DNA from: Clostridiales bacterium
GTDB lineage: Bacteria > Bacillota > Clostridia > Christensenellales > CAG-138
NCBI GenBank assembly: GCA_019416935.1
Contig: DXWI01000008.1
Span: 27,989-91,988, forward strand
Length of the DNA stretch: 64,000 nucleotides
Direction of reading: 5' to 3'
In this document: positions 50,656-59,812 of the stretch, one piece after another
How the letters are laid out: each line of letters opens with the position of its first letter
Numbering within the stretch: position 1 is the first letter of the stretch
Program-made: the position numbers and the translations under genes
The notes under the pieces: model-generated
Told to the model about the DNA's origin: nothing
Database searches by the model: none
Seen by the model: the letters and a program-made list of their open reading frames with translations, nothing else

Positions 50656-51456
50656 TCAGGTCACCATGTCATGCAGTTTTTTAATGATCTTGCTCTCGAG
50701 GCGCGATACCTGCACCTGAGATACGCCGAGCACCTCGGCAATCTGCGTCTGCGTGCGATCCCTAAAATAGCGCATCATGATGAGCTGGCGCTCGCGCGCA
50801 TCGAGTTTGACCAGCAGCTCCTTGAGCAGCAGCCGGTCGAACATCTTTCCCTCTGCGGCAGTATCCGCCAGAAAGTCCTGCCGTTCGCCGTCGTCATCCT
50901 CAAACCGGCTCTCGTTGAGCGACAGATGCGGCCTGCCGGCGTCGAGCGCCAGCGCGACCTCTTCGGCGTCGACGCCCAGTTCCCGCGCAATCTCCTGCAC
51001 GCCGGGCTCGCTGCCGGTGCTTCTGCGAAGCCGCTCCTGCACGCCGATCGCCCGCACGGCCAGCTCCTTGACCGAACGGCTGACCTTGACCATGCCGTCA
51101 TCCCGCAGAAAACGCTTGATCTCGCCCGCGATCATCGGCACTGCATAGGTGGAGAAGCGCACGTCGTACGCGGTGTTGAAATGCTGGATCGCCTTCACCA
51201 GCCCCATGCAGCCAAGCTGGAACAGGTCGTCGTACTCCACGCCGCGGCCCAGATACTTCTTCACAATCGATTTTACGAGGGCGAGGTTGCGCTGCACCAG
51301 CGTTTCCTCTGCTGCGGTATCGCCGTCATGCGCTGCAAGGATGAGCGTCATCGTCTCCTCATGCGTCAACGGCGCGCGGCTGTCCTGCACGGCGGCCGGC
51401 GACGCGCCGGGTGCGGCCGTTCCTTCGCCCACAATCGGCGTGCATGCTTCATTCAT
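50656..51456 (-). CDS. sigF: Sporulation sigma factor F
   Basis: A 266-residue sigma-70-type factor. Region 2 contains YDDLFQLGCMGLVKAIQHFN and FSTYAVPMIAGEIKRFLRDD. Region 3 has VQEIARELGVDAEEVALALD. Region 4 has TQTQIAEVLGVSQVQVSRLE. Its place after spoIIAA-spoIIAB identifies it as SigF rather than SigG. It is the first forespore-specific sigma and would direct spoIIR, sigG and others. The N-terminus has about 25 extra residues. Its start overlaps the spoIIAB stop by 4 nt. Confidence 0.94.
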   Translation of the reverse strand: MNEACTPIVGEGTAAPGASPAAVQDSRAPLTHEETMTLILAAHDGDTAAEETLVQRNLALVKSIVKKYLGRGVEYDDLFQLGCMGLVKAIQHFNTAYDVRFSTYAVPMIAGEIKRFLRDDGMVKVSRSVKELAVRAIGVQERLRRSTGSEPGVQEIARELGVDAEEVALALDAGRPHLSLNESRFEDDDGERQDFLADTAAEGKMFDRLLLKELLVKLDARERQLIMMRYFRDRTQTQIAEVLGVSQVQVSRLESKIIKKLHDMVT

Positions 51457-51887
51457 GCCTCGGTCCGCCGTCCGATCCGCTTCTTCAGCGTAACGGTCGT
51501 ACCGCTGCCCACGGCGGATTCGATGGCGACCTCCTCCATAAACGCCTCCATCACGGTAAATCCCATGCCGGAGCGCTCCAACTCCGGTTTTGTGGTGTAG
51601 AACGGCTGCCTGGCCTGCTCGACATCGCCGATACCGACGCCGTCGTCATGGATGACTGCGGTGAACAGGTCGTTATCGATCGTGCAGTCGAGACGCACCA
51701 TGCCGGGCCGGTTCTCATAGCCGTGAATGATGGCGTTGGTCACCGCCTCCGAAACGGCCGTACGGATATCGGACAGCTCCTCGATGGTCGGGTTCATCTG
51801 CGTTGCAAACGCGGCCGCGCATGAGCGCGCAAACCCCTCGTTCTGCGACAGGCTTGCAAACTGCAAGCGCATTTCATTGTCTGCCAT
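51453..51887 (-). CDS. spoIIAB: Anti-sigma F factor SpoIIAB
   Basis: A 144-residue GHKL kinase/anti-sigma factor. N box SEAVTNAIIHGYEN, G1 box VIHDDGVGIGD, and G2 region TTKPELERSGMGFTVMEAFM are present. It binds SigF with ATP and phosphorylates SpoIIAA. The ATG at 51887 follows GAGGAGGAAT and leaves 19 nt after spoIIAA. Confidence 0.96.
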   Translation of the reverse strand: MADNEMRLQFASLSQNEGFARSCAAAFATQMNPTIEELSDIRTAVSEAVTNAIIHGYENRPGMVRLDCTIDNDLFTAVIHDDGVGIGDVEQARQPFYTTKPELERSGMGFTVMEAFMEEVAIESAVGSGTTVTLKKRIGRRTEA

Positions 51888-51906
51888 ATTCCTCCTCCTC
51901 TCCCTC

Positions 51907-52224
51907 TCATCCGCGCTCCACGAGCGCATACAGCCCCGACATGCGGAAGATCCGGTCGATGGGTGTCCGCACGCCCGAGACGATGAGCCTGCCGCCGCGC
52001 GCGGCAAGCGTCCGGTACCGGCCGAGCACCACGCCCAGCCCCGCGCTGTCCATAAACGTCACATCCGTCATGTCGAGCTGCATCTCCCGCACGGTGACGT
52101 CGCGCAACACTGCGTCGAGCGCGCCGCGCACATCCGCCGCGCTGTGATGGTCCAGCTCTCCGGACAGGCGCACGATGATCCGCTGTCCCCTGCGGACGGC
52201 CTTGATTTCCATATATATGCCCAT
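51907..52224 (-). CDS. spoIIAA: Anti-sigma F factor antagonist SpoIIAA
   Basis: A 105-residue STAS protein: SGELDHHSAADVRGALDAVL and the phosphorylation site VTFMDSAGLGVVLGRY with Ser60. Dephosphorylated SpoIIAA frees SigF from SpoIIAB. The ATG at 52224 touches AAGGA, so an in-frame ATG at 52212 (MEIKAVRRG) may be the true start. Confidence 0.94.
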   Translation of the reverse strand: MGIYMEIKAVRRGQRIIVRLSGELDHHSAADVRGALDAVLRDVTVREMQLDMTDVTFMDSAGLGVVLGRYRTLAARGGRLIVSGVRTPIDRIFRMSGLYALVERG

Positions 52225-52301
52225 TCCTTTCCGGGCGCGGGCGCCTGGCCGGCCGTTCCGGCCGGTACGGCGCGCCCGCTGCCGCGCATCTGCGTCTTAT
52301 T

Positions 52302-52330
52302 ATGTTCTGGCGGCGAATTTTGCTTCCTGC
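52302..52330 (-). promoter_or_regulatory. Sigma-H-like promoter of the spoIIA operon
   Basis: On the minus strand GCAGGAAGC (52322-52330) matches RNAGGAWWW at seven of nine positions. After 11 nt, CCAGAACAT (52302-52310) matches RNNGAATWW at seven of nine. The spoIIA operon of B. subtilis is sigma-H and Spo0A controlled. No clear Spo0A box (TGTCGAA) was seen. Confidence 0.45.
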
Positions 52331-52530
52331 ATCGAACGTTCGGTTGCTTTGTCGGATTCAGAGAATGTATGAATCATGCATAGATAGGTTTCCCGAAAAC
52401 ATACGCTTTTATAAGGCGCGTTGTTGTCAAAAAGCAGCGTTTCCGCCGTCAGCCCGACTGCATGGCCTTGCTGCGTTGTTTTTTTGATGGCGGCTTCCCT
52501 GCCGGAGTTTATAAAAAGAGGTGATCCCCC

Positions 52531-53637
52531 GTGCGCTCTTCTCGCTTTCGTCAGGTTCTGCGCGCCGTGCTGCTGCCGCTGCTGTGCGCGTTCTTGCTGT
52601 TTGCGCCGCCATGGCTGCTCCGCGGGCTTTCCAAGGATTATATGCATGCCGTGTTTGAGCCGGAGCCAATCGAATGGAGGGGGAAGCTGGAGCTTTGGCA
52701 CATCGTTGGGTTTCGCACCTATCAGGGCAGCGTCACCAACCATCTCATCGAGCGCACGGCCGCCTTCGCCAAGCAGCATCCGGGCGTGGCCATCGAGGTG
52801 ACCGGCCTGACGGCAGCACAGTTTGCCGAGCGGTACGCGCGCGGCGAACGACCGGATCTCTATTCGTTTCCGAACGGACTGCTGTACCGGGAACAATTGC
52901 GCGCACTGGCGCTGGATATACCCGCGCTGCGCAGCGGGCTCTCCCCCGCCGCTCTGGACGGAGAAATCTTTGCCGTGCCGTATCTGATGAGCGGCTATTT
53001 TCTGCTGATCAACGGACAAAGGCCCTATCTCTCGGTCAGCCGGCCCCCGTCCTCGCTCGAAGAGGTGGATTTGCAGGCGGCGCTGGAGGCAGAAGAACTG
53101 GCCGTGCCGCCCGTGCTTGGCGCGCAGCTCGGCCTGACCGGAACCGCCGAAGCGGACAGCGCTGCGGCCGAGGCCGCGTTCCGCAAGGGAAAGCGCGCCT
53201 ATCTGGCAGCCGACGCGCGTTCGCTCGGGGATTTGATGCGCGCGGCGGATGGCAATCTCCTGCTCAGCGCGCTGCCCATGGCGGCGTATACCGAACAGGT
53301 TCAATTTTTGGCCGCCGCCTCTGGCACGGACGATCAGCGCTGCAAGATCGCTGCGGAACTAATTCTCTTTCTGCTGACGCCACCGGAGCAGGAGCGGCTG
53401 GCCGCTCTCGGCGCCATGCCGGCCGCGGACGGCGTGAACGCCGTCTACAGCGAGCCGCTGCTTGCGGATTGGAACGCCGCGTTTTCCGAAAGCGCAGGAA
53501 GGGTTCCGGACGCCTTCTTATACCAGCGACACCGGGATGCGCTGGTGCAGGACGCGCTGCGCGCCATGGCCGGCGAAGCCGGCGCCTCGGATGCGTTTTC
53601 CGAGCGGTTGGCTGTTGTGCTGGGCGGGCAAGATTGA
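52531..53637 (+). CDS. Extracellular solute-binding-like protein
   Basis: A 368-residue protein with an N-terminal membrane anchor or signal (residues 7-28, RQVLRAVLLPLLCAFLLFAP) and no lipobox. The body resembles family 1 ABC binding proteins: KLELWHIVGFRTYQGSVTNH, a FAKQHPGVAIEVTG segment, and ALDGEIFAVPYLMSGYFLLI. The C-terminal lobe is Ala-rich. No permease or ATPase gene is adjacent, so it may act alone or with an unlinked transporter. Start GTG at 52531 after GAGGTGATCCCCC. Confidence 0.75.
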   Translation: MRSSRFRQVLRAVLLPLLCAFLLFAPPWLLRGLSKDYMHAVFEPEPIEWRGKLELWHIVGFRTYQGSVTNHLIERTAAFAKQHPGVAIEVTGLTAAQFAERYARGERPDLYSFPNGLLYREQLRALALDIPALRSGLSPAALDGEIFAVPYLMSGYFLLINGQRPYLSVSRPPSSLEEVDLQAALEAEELAVPPVLGAQLGLTGTAEADSAAAEAAFRKGKRAYLAADARSLGDLMRAADGNLLLSALPMAAYTEQVQFLAAASGTDDQRCKIAAELILFLLTPPEQERLAALGAMPAADGVNAVYSEPLLADWNAAFSESAGRVPDAFLYQRHRDALVQDALRAMAGEAGASDAFSERLAVVLGGQD

Positions 53638-53643
53638 TATAAT
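53615..53643 (+). promoter_or_regulatory. Promoter of the murB operon
   Basis: TTGTGC (53615-53620), a 17-nt spacer and TATAAT (53638-53643) inside the end of the preceding gene. The -10 ends 8 nt before the murB ATG, so the message should have almost no leader. Confidence 0.65.
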
Positions 53644-53651
53644 GGTGTTGT

Positions 53652-54551
53652 ATGGAAGAATTGGCTGTTCGGATTCAAAAGGGGCTGCCCGACCTCGATG
53701 TGCGAGCGTTCGTTCCGCTCTCGGAGCTGACGAGTTTCCGCATCGGCGGTCCGGCCGCTGCCTGCGCTCTGCTCCGCTCGGGGGCAGAGCTGGTTCGCGC
53801 GCTCTCGTTCTGCCGGGAGGAAGGCATCTGCTGGCATCTGCTCGGCAACGGCACCAACGTGCTCGCGCCCGACGAGGGCTTTCACGGGCTGATTCTGCGC
53901 CTTCTACCGGACGATGCGCCGCGCTTTGACGGTTGCAGGGTCATCTGCGGCGCCGGGCAGGGTTTGGCCGCTGTCGCAAAGGAGAGCGTGGCGCATGGTC
54001 TGATGGGAATGGAGGCGCTCTCCGGCATTCCGGGCACGATCGGGGGCGCCGTCGCCATGAACGCCGGTGCGTACGGCTCGGAGATCGGGGCGCTGCTTTC
54101 GGAGGTCACCGTGCTCAGCGGCGGACAGGTTAAAACCGTTCCGGTTCGCTCCGAAGATTTCGGCTACCGCAAAAGCCCGTTCGGCTCTCCGGAAACGATC
54201 GTGCTCTCCGCAGTCCTGAACCTGCAAATCGATGATGGCAGCGCCGCGGCGCGCATGGCGGAGTTTTCCCGCAGGCGGCGGGAAAAGCAGCCGCTCGCCT
54301 ATCCCTCCGCCGGCAGTGTGTTCCGTCGTCCGGCCGGATATTATGCGGGCGCGCTGATCGAGCAGTGCAATCTCAAGGGGTTCGCCGTGGGCGGCGCGGC
54401 GGTCAGCGACCGGCACGTGGGCTTTATCGTCAATACCGGCGGCGCGACATGCGCCGATGTGCTGTCTCTCATCACGACCATTCAAGCCACCGTGTTCGAG
54501 CGGACGGGCGTCCGGCTTGAGCGGGAGGTCAAACTCCTTTCCGAGGTGTAA
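53652..54551 (+). CDS. murB: UDP-N-acetylmuramate dehydrogenase MurB
   Basis: A 299-residue FAD enzyme that reduces UDP-GlcNAc-enolpyruvate in peptidoglycan synthesis. FAD motifs: TSFRIGGPAAACALLRSGAE, LLGNGTNVLAPDEG, MEALSGIPGTIGGAVAMNAG and GAYGSEI. Active-site SAGSVFRRP (Ser) and the C-terminal GFIVNTGGATCADVL are present, the type II MurB pattern. No Shine-Dalgarno is seen. First gene of murB-rapZ-whiA-dnaE-rlmD. Confidence 0.96.
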   Translation: MEELAVRIQKGLPDLDVRAFVPLSELTSFRIGGPAAACALLRSGAELVRALSFCREEGICWHLLGNGTNVLAPDEGFHGLILRLLPDDAPRFDGCRVICGAGQGLAAVAKESVAHGLMGMEALSGIPGTIGGAVAMNAGAYGSEIGALLSEVTVLSGGQVKTVPVRSEDFGYRKSPFGSPETIVLSAVLNLQIDDGSAAARMAEFSRRRREKQPLAYPSAGSVFRRPAGYYAGALIEQCNLKGFAVGGAAVSDRHVGFIVNTGGATCADVLSLITTIQATVFERTGVRLEREVKLLSEV

Positions 54552-54555
54552 TGCT

Positions 54556-55446
54556 ATGTATCTTTTGATTGTTACCGGTCTGTCCGGCGCGGGAAAATCG
54601 CTCTGCCTCAACTGTCTGGAGGAGCAGGGATATTTTTGTGTGGACAACCTGCCCTCGCCGCTGCTGAAGGAATTTGTAACGCTGTGCGAGCAGGCCGTGC
54701 CTCGTATCCAGCGCGCCGCCGTCACCGTTGATAGTCGGGAGAGCCTGCTCTCGCGCAAGCCGCAGGGCATTTTGGAGGGGCTGGACGCGCTCACGGTGCC
54801 CTACGAAATCCTGTTTCTCGACGCGCGGGACGACGTGCTGCGCAAGCGCTACAACGAATCGCGCCGCCACCATCCGCTCGGCGATGCGGGCGACGCCTAT
54901 ACCGGCGTGCAGCGTGAGCGCGTCTTTTTGCAGTCGATCCGGAACCGCGCCGCCTATGTGCTCGACACCAGCGACATTAAGCCGAAGGATCTCTCCAAAA
55001 CGATCGCGAAGGTGCTGCCGGAATATGAGAGCAAGGATATGTCGCTGCTGCTGTGCAGCTTTGGCTATAAGCGCGGCGTGCCGGTGGACGCGGACATCGT
55101 GTTCGACATGCGGTTCATCCCGAACCCCTTCTATATCGAGGAGCTGCGCCCGCTCTCCGGCATGGACAAGCCGCTGAGCGACTATGTTTTTTCCCAGCCG
55201 TTCGCGCGTGATTTTATGGATCAGACCGAGCGCATGCTGCTCGCAACACTGCCCCTCTATCGCGAACAGGACAAGCACATCCTGCGCGTCTGCTTCGGCT
55301 GCACGGGCGGCCGCCATCGCTCCGTCGCCGCAGCCGAGGAGATGGCGCGGCGCTTCCACAATCAGGGCATCAACGTACGCGTGTATCACCGCGATCTCAT
55401 CGTGGAGGCGGAGGATATCGAGCAGCGATTTTCCATTGACAGATAA
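54556..55446 (+). CDS. rapZ: RNase adapter protein RapZ/YvcJ
   Basis: A 296-residue P-loop protein. Walker A is VTGLSGAGKSLCLN; FLDARDDVLRKRYNESRRHH and the C-terminal CFGCTGGRHRSVAAAEEMAR are family signatures. In E. coli RapZ controls GlmZ decay; in Bacillus YvcJ is a nucleotide-binding protein linked to competence and cell wall. ATG at 54556 follows GAGGTG, 4 nt after murB. Confidence 0.95.
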   Translation: MYLLIVTGLSGAGKSLCLNCLEEQGYFCVDNLPSPLLKEFVTLCEQAVPRIQRAAVTVDSRESLLSRKPQGILEGLDALTVPYEILFLDARDDVLRKRYNESRRHHPLGDAGDAYTGVQRERVFLQSIRNRAAYVLDTSDIKPKDLSKTIAKVLPEYESKDMSLLLCSFGYKRGVPVDADIVFDMRFIPNPFYIEELRPLSGMDKPLSDYVFSQPFARDFMDQTERMLLATLPLYREQDKHILRVCFGCTGGRHRSVAAAEEMARRFHNQGINVRVYHRDLIVEAEDIEQRFSIDR

Positions 55447-55466
55447 GACCAGCACAAGGAGTCGCC

Positions 55467-56390
55467 ATGTCATTTTCGACCGAGATCAAGGAAGAGCTCT
55501 GCCGCATCCGCGTCAAGGGCAAGGATCAGCGGCGCGCGCTGCTTGCGGGTCTGACGCAGACCTGCGCTTCGCTGCGCCTGTCCCGCACGCCGCAGGTGTT
55601 CTACCAGAGTGAATCGGCATCGGTCGTCCGGCTGATCGCCCAGCTCGTCGGCGCGCTCTATGCGCTCGATGCGACGAGCGCGCGCCGCGAGCAGGAGCAC
55701 AGGAAAGCGCCCCTTTCGGTCGTCACGTTCTCCGGCGCGGACTGCCGCAAGCTGTTGGTCGATGCGGGCGTGCTGTCCGAGCAGGCCGGCGCCCTCTCGT
55801 TTATCAAGCAAATCCCGGCCGCACTGGTATCGGACCCGGAGTGCCGGCGTGCGTTCCTGCGCGGTGCCTTTTTGGGAAGCGGCTCATGCAGCGATCCGGC
55901 CAGCGGCTATCACCTCGAGATCGTCTGCCGGACGGACGCCTTTGCCGAGGGGCTTGCGCAGCAGATCGGCTCGCTCGGCCCGGTTGCCAAGCGCACCGAG
56001 CGCAAGGGCCGCGATATCGTCTATCTGAAGGGCGACGATGTGGCCGGTTTTCTGGCTTTGACCGGCGCAAGCGCCGCGGCGCTCGCGTTTGAAAACGCGC
56101 GTACAGAACGGGATTTCCGCAACTACATCAACCGTACCAGCAACTGCGAAACCGCCAACATCGGCAAGACCGTTGCCGCCGGATTACAGCAGCTGAGCGC
56201 GATTGAGGCCATCGAGCGGCACATGCCGCTCACCGATCTTCCCGCGCCGGTCTATGAAGCTGCGCGGCTGCGGCTGCAATACCCAGACGCCACGCTGCAA
56301 GAGCTGGCCGATCTGGCCGAGATCGGCAAAAGCGGCATGAACCATAGGCTCGCGCGCCTGATACGCATTGCAAAGGAGTTGGAACCATGA
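55467..56390 (+). CDS. whiA: DNA-binding protein WhiA
   Basis: A 307-residue WhiA: N-terminal degenerate LAGLIDADG domain (ECRRAFLRGAFLGSGSCSDP) and a C-terminal helix-turn-helix (LQELADLAEIGKSGMNHRLA). It affects division and chromosome segregation in Bacillus. The yvcK gene that normally lies between rapZ and whiA is missing; the two are 20 nt apart. AAGGAG precedes the ATG. Confidence 0.96.
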   Translation: MSFSTEIKEELCRIRVKGKDQRRALLAGLTQTCASLRLSRTPQVFYQSESASVVRLIAQLVGALYALDATSARREQEHRKAPLSVVTFSGADCRKLLVDAGVLSEQAGALSFIKQIPAALVSDPECRRAFLRGAFLGSGSCSDPASGYHLEIVCRTDAFAEGLAQQIGSLGPVAKRTERKGRDIVYLKGDDVAGFLALTGASAAALAFENARTERDFRNYINRTSNCETANIGKTVAAGLQQLSAIEAIERHMPLTDLPAPVYEAARLRLQYPDATLQELADLAEIGKSGMNHRLARLIRIAKELEP

Positions 56391-59300
56391 CGCCGTTTAC
56401 CCACCTGCACGTGCACACCCAGTACAGCCTGCTCGACGGCGCCGCGCGCATCAACGAGCTGGTCGTCCGCGCCAAGGCGCAGGGGCAGACCGCGCTTGCC
56501 ATCACCGATCACGGCGTGATGTACGGCGTGATCGATTTTTATAAGGCGTGCAAAAAGGAGGGCGTCAAGCCCATTCTCGGCATGGAGGCCTACGTTGCCC
56601 CGCGCTCCATGCGCGACCGGCAGGGCGCGCAGGATCGGGAGTACGCGCACTTGGTGCTGCTGGCCAAGAACCAGACCGGCTATCAAAACCTGATGCTGCT
56701 CTCCAGCGAAGCGTTCGTGCATGGTTTTTACTACAAGCCCCGCATTGATTACGATCTGCTCGCAGAGCATGCGGAGGGGCTCGTGTGCCTGTCGGCGTGT
56801 CTGGCGGGCGATATCCCGCAGGCGCTCCTGCACGGCCGGTATGATGAGGCAAAGCGGCTTGGCGAGCGGCTCCAGGCGATGTTCGGGGATGATTTTTATA
56901 TTGAGCTGCAAAACCATGGTCTTGCCGAACAGCAGCGCATTTTGCCCGATCTGCGCCGGTTGGCCGGAGAATTGGGCGTAAAAACCGTCGCGACCAACGA
57001 TGTGCACTATGTCGAAAAGGCGGACGCCGAAGCGCAGGATGTGCTGCTGTGCATTCAGACGCAGCGCTTTGTGGACGAGCCCAACCGGATGCGCATGGAG
57101 GCGGAGGAATTCTACCTCAAATCCGGGGATGAAATGGCCGCCGCGCTGCCCGAGGACGCCGGAGCGCTCGCGGCCACGATCGAAATCGCGGACAAATGCG
57201 ATGTGGAGATCGCGTTCGGCGTGCGCCGCCTGCCGCACTACACCGCCCCCGACGGACTGGATAACGAAACGTATCTGCGGCAGCTCTGCGCCGCGGGCAT
57301 GCAAAAAAAGCTCGGCGGCGGCGACGCGGCAGCGCATGAGCGGCTCGAATATGAGCTCGGTGTGATCGCGCGCATGGGCTTTGTGGACTACTTTTTGATC
57401 GTCTGGGACTTCATCCACTTCGCCAAGACCCACGGCATCGTGGTCGGCCCCGGCCGCGGCAGCGGTGCTGGAAGCCTCGTTGCCTACTGTATGGACATTA
57501 CGGACGTCAATCCGCTCCGATACGGCCTGTTGTTCGAGCGCTTTTTGAACCCGGAGCGCGTCTCCATGCCGGATATCGATGTGGACTTCTGCTATGAGCG
57601 GCGGCAGGAGGTCATCGATTATGTGTCCGAAAAATATGGCGAGGGGCGTGTTGCGCAGATCATCACGTTTGGCACCATGGCCGCGCGCGCGGTGCTGCGC
57701 GACGTCGGCCGCGTGCTGCGCGTGCCGTATGCGGATGTCGACAAGCTGGCCAAGCTCGTACCCGCCGTGCTGAACATGACGCTCTCGCAGGCGCTGCAGC
57801 TCTCCCCCGAGCTCAAAGCGTTGCACGAGAACGACGAAACCATGAAAAAGGTCATCGACCTGTCGCTCAAGCTCGAGGGTCTGCCGCGCCACAGCTCCAC
57901 GCATGCGGCGGGCGTCGTCATCTCGGGCGTACCGCTGACCGACGTGGTGCCGCTGCAACTCAACGACGTCGTGGTCACCACGCAGTTTCCGATGGGAACG
58001 CTCGAAGAACTCGGCCTTTTGAAAATGGATTTCCTCGGGCTGCGCACGCTGACGGTCATCCGCGATGCGCTGCGCTATATTGAAAAGGGCGGCAAAACGC
58101 CGCCGGACCTTGAAACGCAGGCGTTTGACGATCCCGCCATCTACGATATGATCACGCGCGGCGATACCGACGGTGTGTTCCAGCTTGAATCCGCGGGCAT
58201 GCGGCAGTTTTTGGCCCAGCTCAAGCCGGACTGCTTTGAAGACCTGATCGCAGGCATCTCGCTGTTCCGTCCCGGCCCGATGGAACAGATCCCGCGCTAT
58301 GTGCGCGGCAAGCACGATCCGTCGAGCGTGTCCTACGCGCACCCGCTGCTCAAACCGATCCTGCAAAACACCTACGGCTGCATGGTCTATCAGGAGCAGG
58401 TCATGGAAATCGTCCGCAGTCTCGCGGGCTATTCCTACGGCCGCTCCGACCTCGTTCGCCGCGCCATGTCCAAGAAAAAACACGATGTGATGGCCCGGGA
58501 GCGGGAGTACTTCATCCATGGCACGGACGGCGTGGAGGGCGCGCTGCGACGCGGTGTACCGGAGGCGGTCGCCAACCGCATCTTCGACGAAATGATGGAA
58601 TTCGCCTCCTATGCGTTCAATAAGTCCCATGCCGCCGCCTATGCCGTGCTCGCCTACCGCACGGCGTACCTCAAGCATCATTATCCGGTCGAGTTCATGA
58701 CTGCGCTCATCAACAGTTTTATGGGCTCGAGCGACAAGGTCGCAGAATATGTATACTCCGCGCGCCGGCAGGGCATCCGCGTGCTGCCGCCGGACGTCAA
58801 CAAAAGCCGCGCCCGCTTCTCGGTCGAAAATGGCTGCATCCGCTTTGGCCTTGCCGCTGTGCGCGGCGTCGGCACGGCGGTCATGCAGGATATGGTCGCC
58901 TCCCGTGAGCGGGACGGCGCGTTCCAAACCTTCTTCGATTTCTGCGAGCGCACGGCCGGGCTGAACAAGCGGATGCTCGAGTCGCTCATCTCGGCCGGCT
59001 GCTTTGACGGCATGGGCGCAAACCGCGCGCAGCTGCTCGCCGTCTACGAGCAGGCGTTCGACGGTGCCACGGCGGCCCGCAAGGTGCGGGAATCCGGCCA
59101 GCTCTCCCTGTTCGATCTCGGCGGCGGGCGCGACATGCTGCAAAGCACCGCCATGAAGCTGCCGGACATTCCGGAAATGAAGCATCCAATGCTGCTTGCG
59201 CGTGAGCGCGAGGCGCTCGGCATGTACTTTTCCGGCCATCCGCTCGATCATTACCGCGCCACGCTCGACAGTCTGTCCGTCACGGTCATGGATTTGCAGG

Positions 59301-59812
59301 AGGCCGACGGGATCAGCGGCATTATGGACAATACGACGGTGCTCGTTGGCGGCATGCTCACCGGCTGCAAGCAAAAGCCCACCAAATCCGGCTCCGGGCT
59401 CATGGGATACGCGGTGCTCGAGGGCGTGACCGGCAGCTGCGAGGTCGTGCTGTTTCCCCGGACGGTGCAGCAGTATGCAAACCTGTTCCTTGAGGATACG
59501 CCGGTACTCGTGCGCGGGCGGCTCAATATCCGCGAGGACCGGGCCAATTCGCTGCTTATCGAGGAGCTTCGCCCGCTTGCCGACGCAGTGCAGAAGACCT
59601 TCTATCTGCGCCTGCCCGCACTGACGGACGAGGCCATGCAGCGGGCCGTGGCGTTTCTCCGGCTGCATCCGGGCAACACGCCGGTCGTGCTCGTGGACGC
59701 GGCCAAACGCATCAAGCGGCAGGCGCCGCAAAATCTCTACCTCGACGCCGCTACCGCCGTTCTCGCCGAGGCAGAACGGATCTTTGGAAAGGAAAACATC
59801 AAACTCCTATGA
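56387..59812 (+). CDS. dnaE: DNA polymerase III alpha subunit DnaE
   Basis: A 1141-residue replicative or lesion-bypass polymerase. The PHP domain opens TPFTHLHVHTQYSLLDGAAR. The catalytic palm has GRGSGAGSLVAYCMDITDVN and MPDIDVDFCYERRQEVIDYV (catalytic Asp). Finger motifs FRPGPMEQIPRYVRGKHDP and MVYQEQVMEIVRSLAGYSYG follow; the tail has an OB fold. Length suits DnaE1/DnaE. It overlaps whiA and rlmD by 4 nt each. It is intact over 3.4 kb, which argues against a generally poor assembly. Confidence 0.97.
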   Translation: MTPFTHLHVHTQYSLLDGAARINELVVRAKAQGQTALAITDHGVMYGVIDFYKACKKEGVKPILGMEAYVAPRSMRDRQGAQDREYAHLVLLAKNQTGYQNLMLLSSEAFVHGFYYKPRIDYDLLAEHAEGLVCLSACLAGDIPQALLHGRYDEAKRLGERLQAMFGDDFYIELQNHGLAEQQRILPDLRRLAGELGVKTVATNDVHYVEKADAEAQDVLLCIQTQRFVDEPNRMRMEAEEFYLKSGDEMAAALPEDAGALAATIEIADKCDVEIAFGVRRLPHYTAPDGLDNETYLRQLCAAGMQKKLGGGDAAAHERLEYELGVIARMGFVDYFLIVWDFIHFAKTHGIVVGPGRGSGAGSLVAYCMDITDVNPLRYGLLFERFLNPERVSMPDIDVDFCYERRQEVIDYVSEKYGEGRVAQIITFGTMAARAVLRDVGRVLRVPYADVDKLAKLVPAVLNMTLSQALQLSPELKALHENDETMKKVIDLSLKLEGLPRHSSTHAAGVVISGVPLTDVVPLQLNDVVVTTQFPMGTLEELGLLKMDFLGLRTLTVIRDALRYIEKGGKTPPDLETQAFDDPAIYDMITRGDTDGVFQLESAGMRQFLAQLKPDCFEDLIAGISLFRPGPMEQIPRYVRGKHDPSSVSYAHPLLKPILQNTYGCMVYQEQVMEIVRSLAGYSYGRSDLVRRAMSKKKHDVMAREREYFIHGTDGVEGALRRGVPEAVANRIFDEMMEFASYAFNKSHAAAYAVLAYRTAYLKHHYPVEFMTALINSFMGSSDKVAEYVYSARRQGIRVLPPDVNKSRARFSVENGCIRFGLAAVRGVGTAVMQDMVASRERDGAFQTFFDFCERTAGLNKRMLESLISAGCFDGMGANRAQLLAVYEQAFDGATAARKVRESGQLSLFDLGGGRDMLQSTAMKLPDIPEMKHPMLLAREREALGMYFSGHPLDHYRATLDSLSVTVMDLQEADGISGIMDNTTVLVGGMLTGCKQKPTKSGSGLMGYAVLEGVTGSCEVVLFPRTVQQYANLFLEDTPVLVRGRLNIREDRANSLLIEELRPLADAVQKTFYLRLPALTDEAMQRAVAFLRLHPGNTPVVLVDAAKRIKRQAPQNLYLDAATAVLAEAERIFGKENIKLL

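Noticed and set aside
56252..59731. A 1159-codon open frame antisense to dnaE
   Set aside because: It mirrors dnaE, is rich in His/Arg/Ala with no domain, and arises from the high GC content at third positions. No ribosome binding site.
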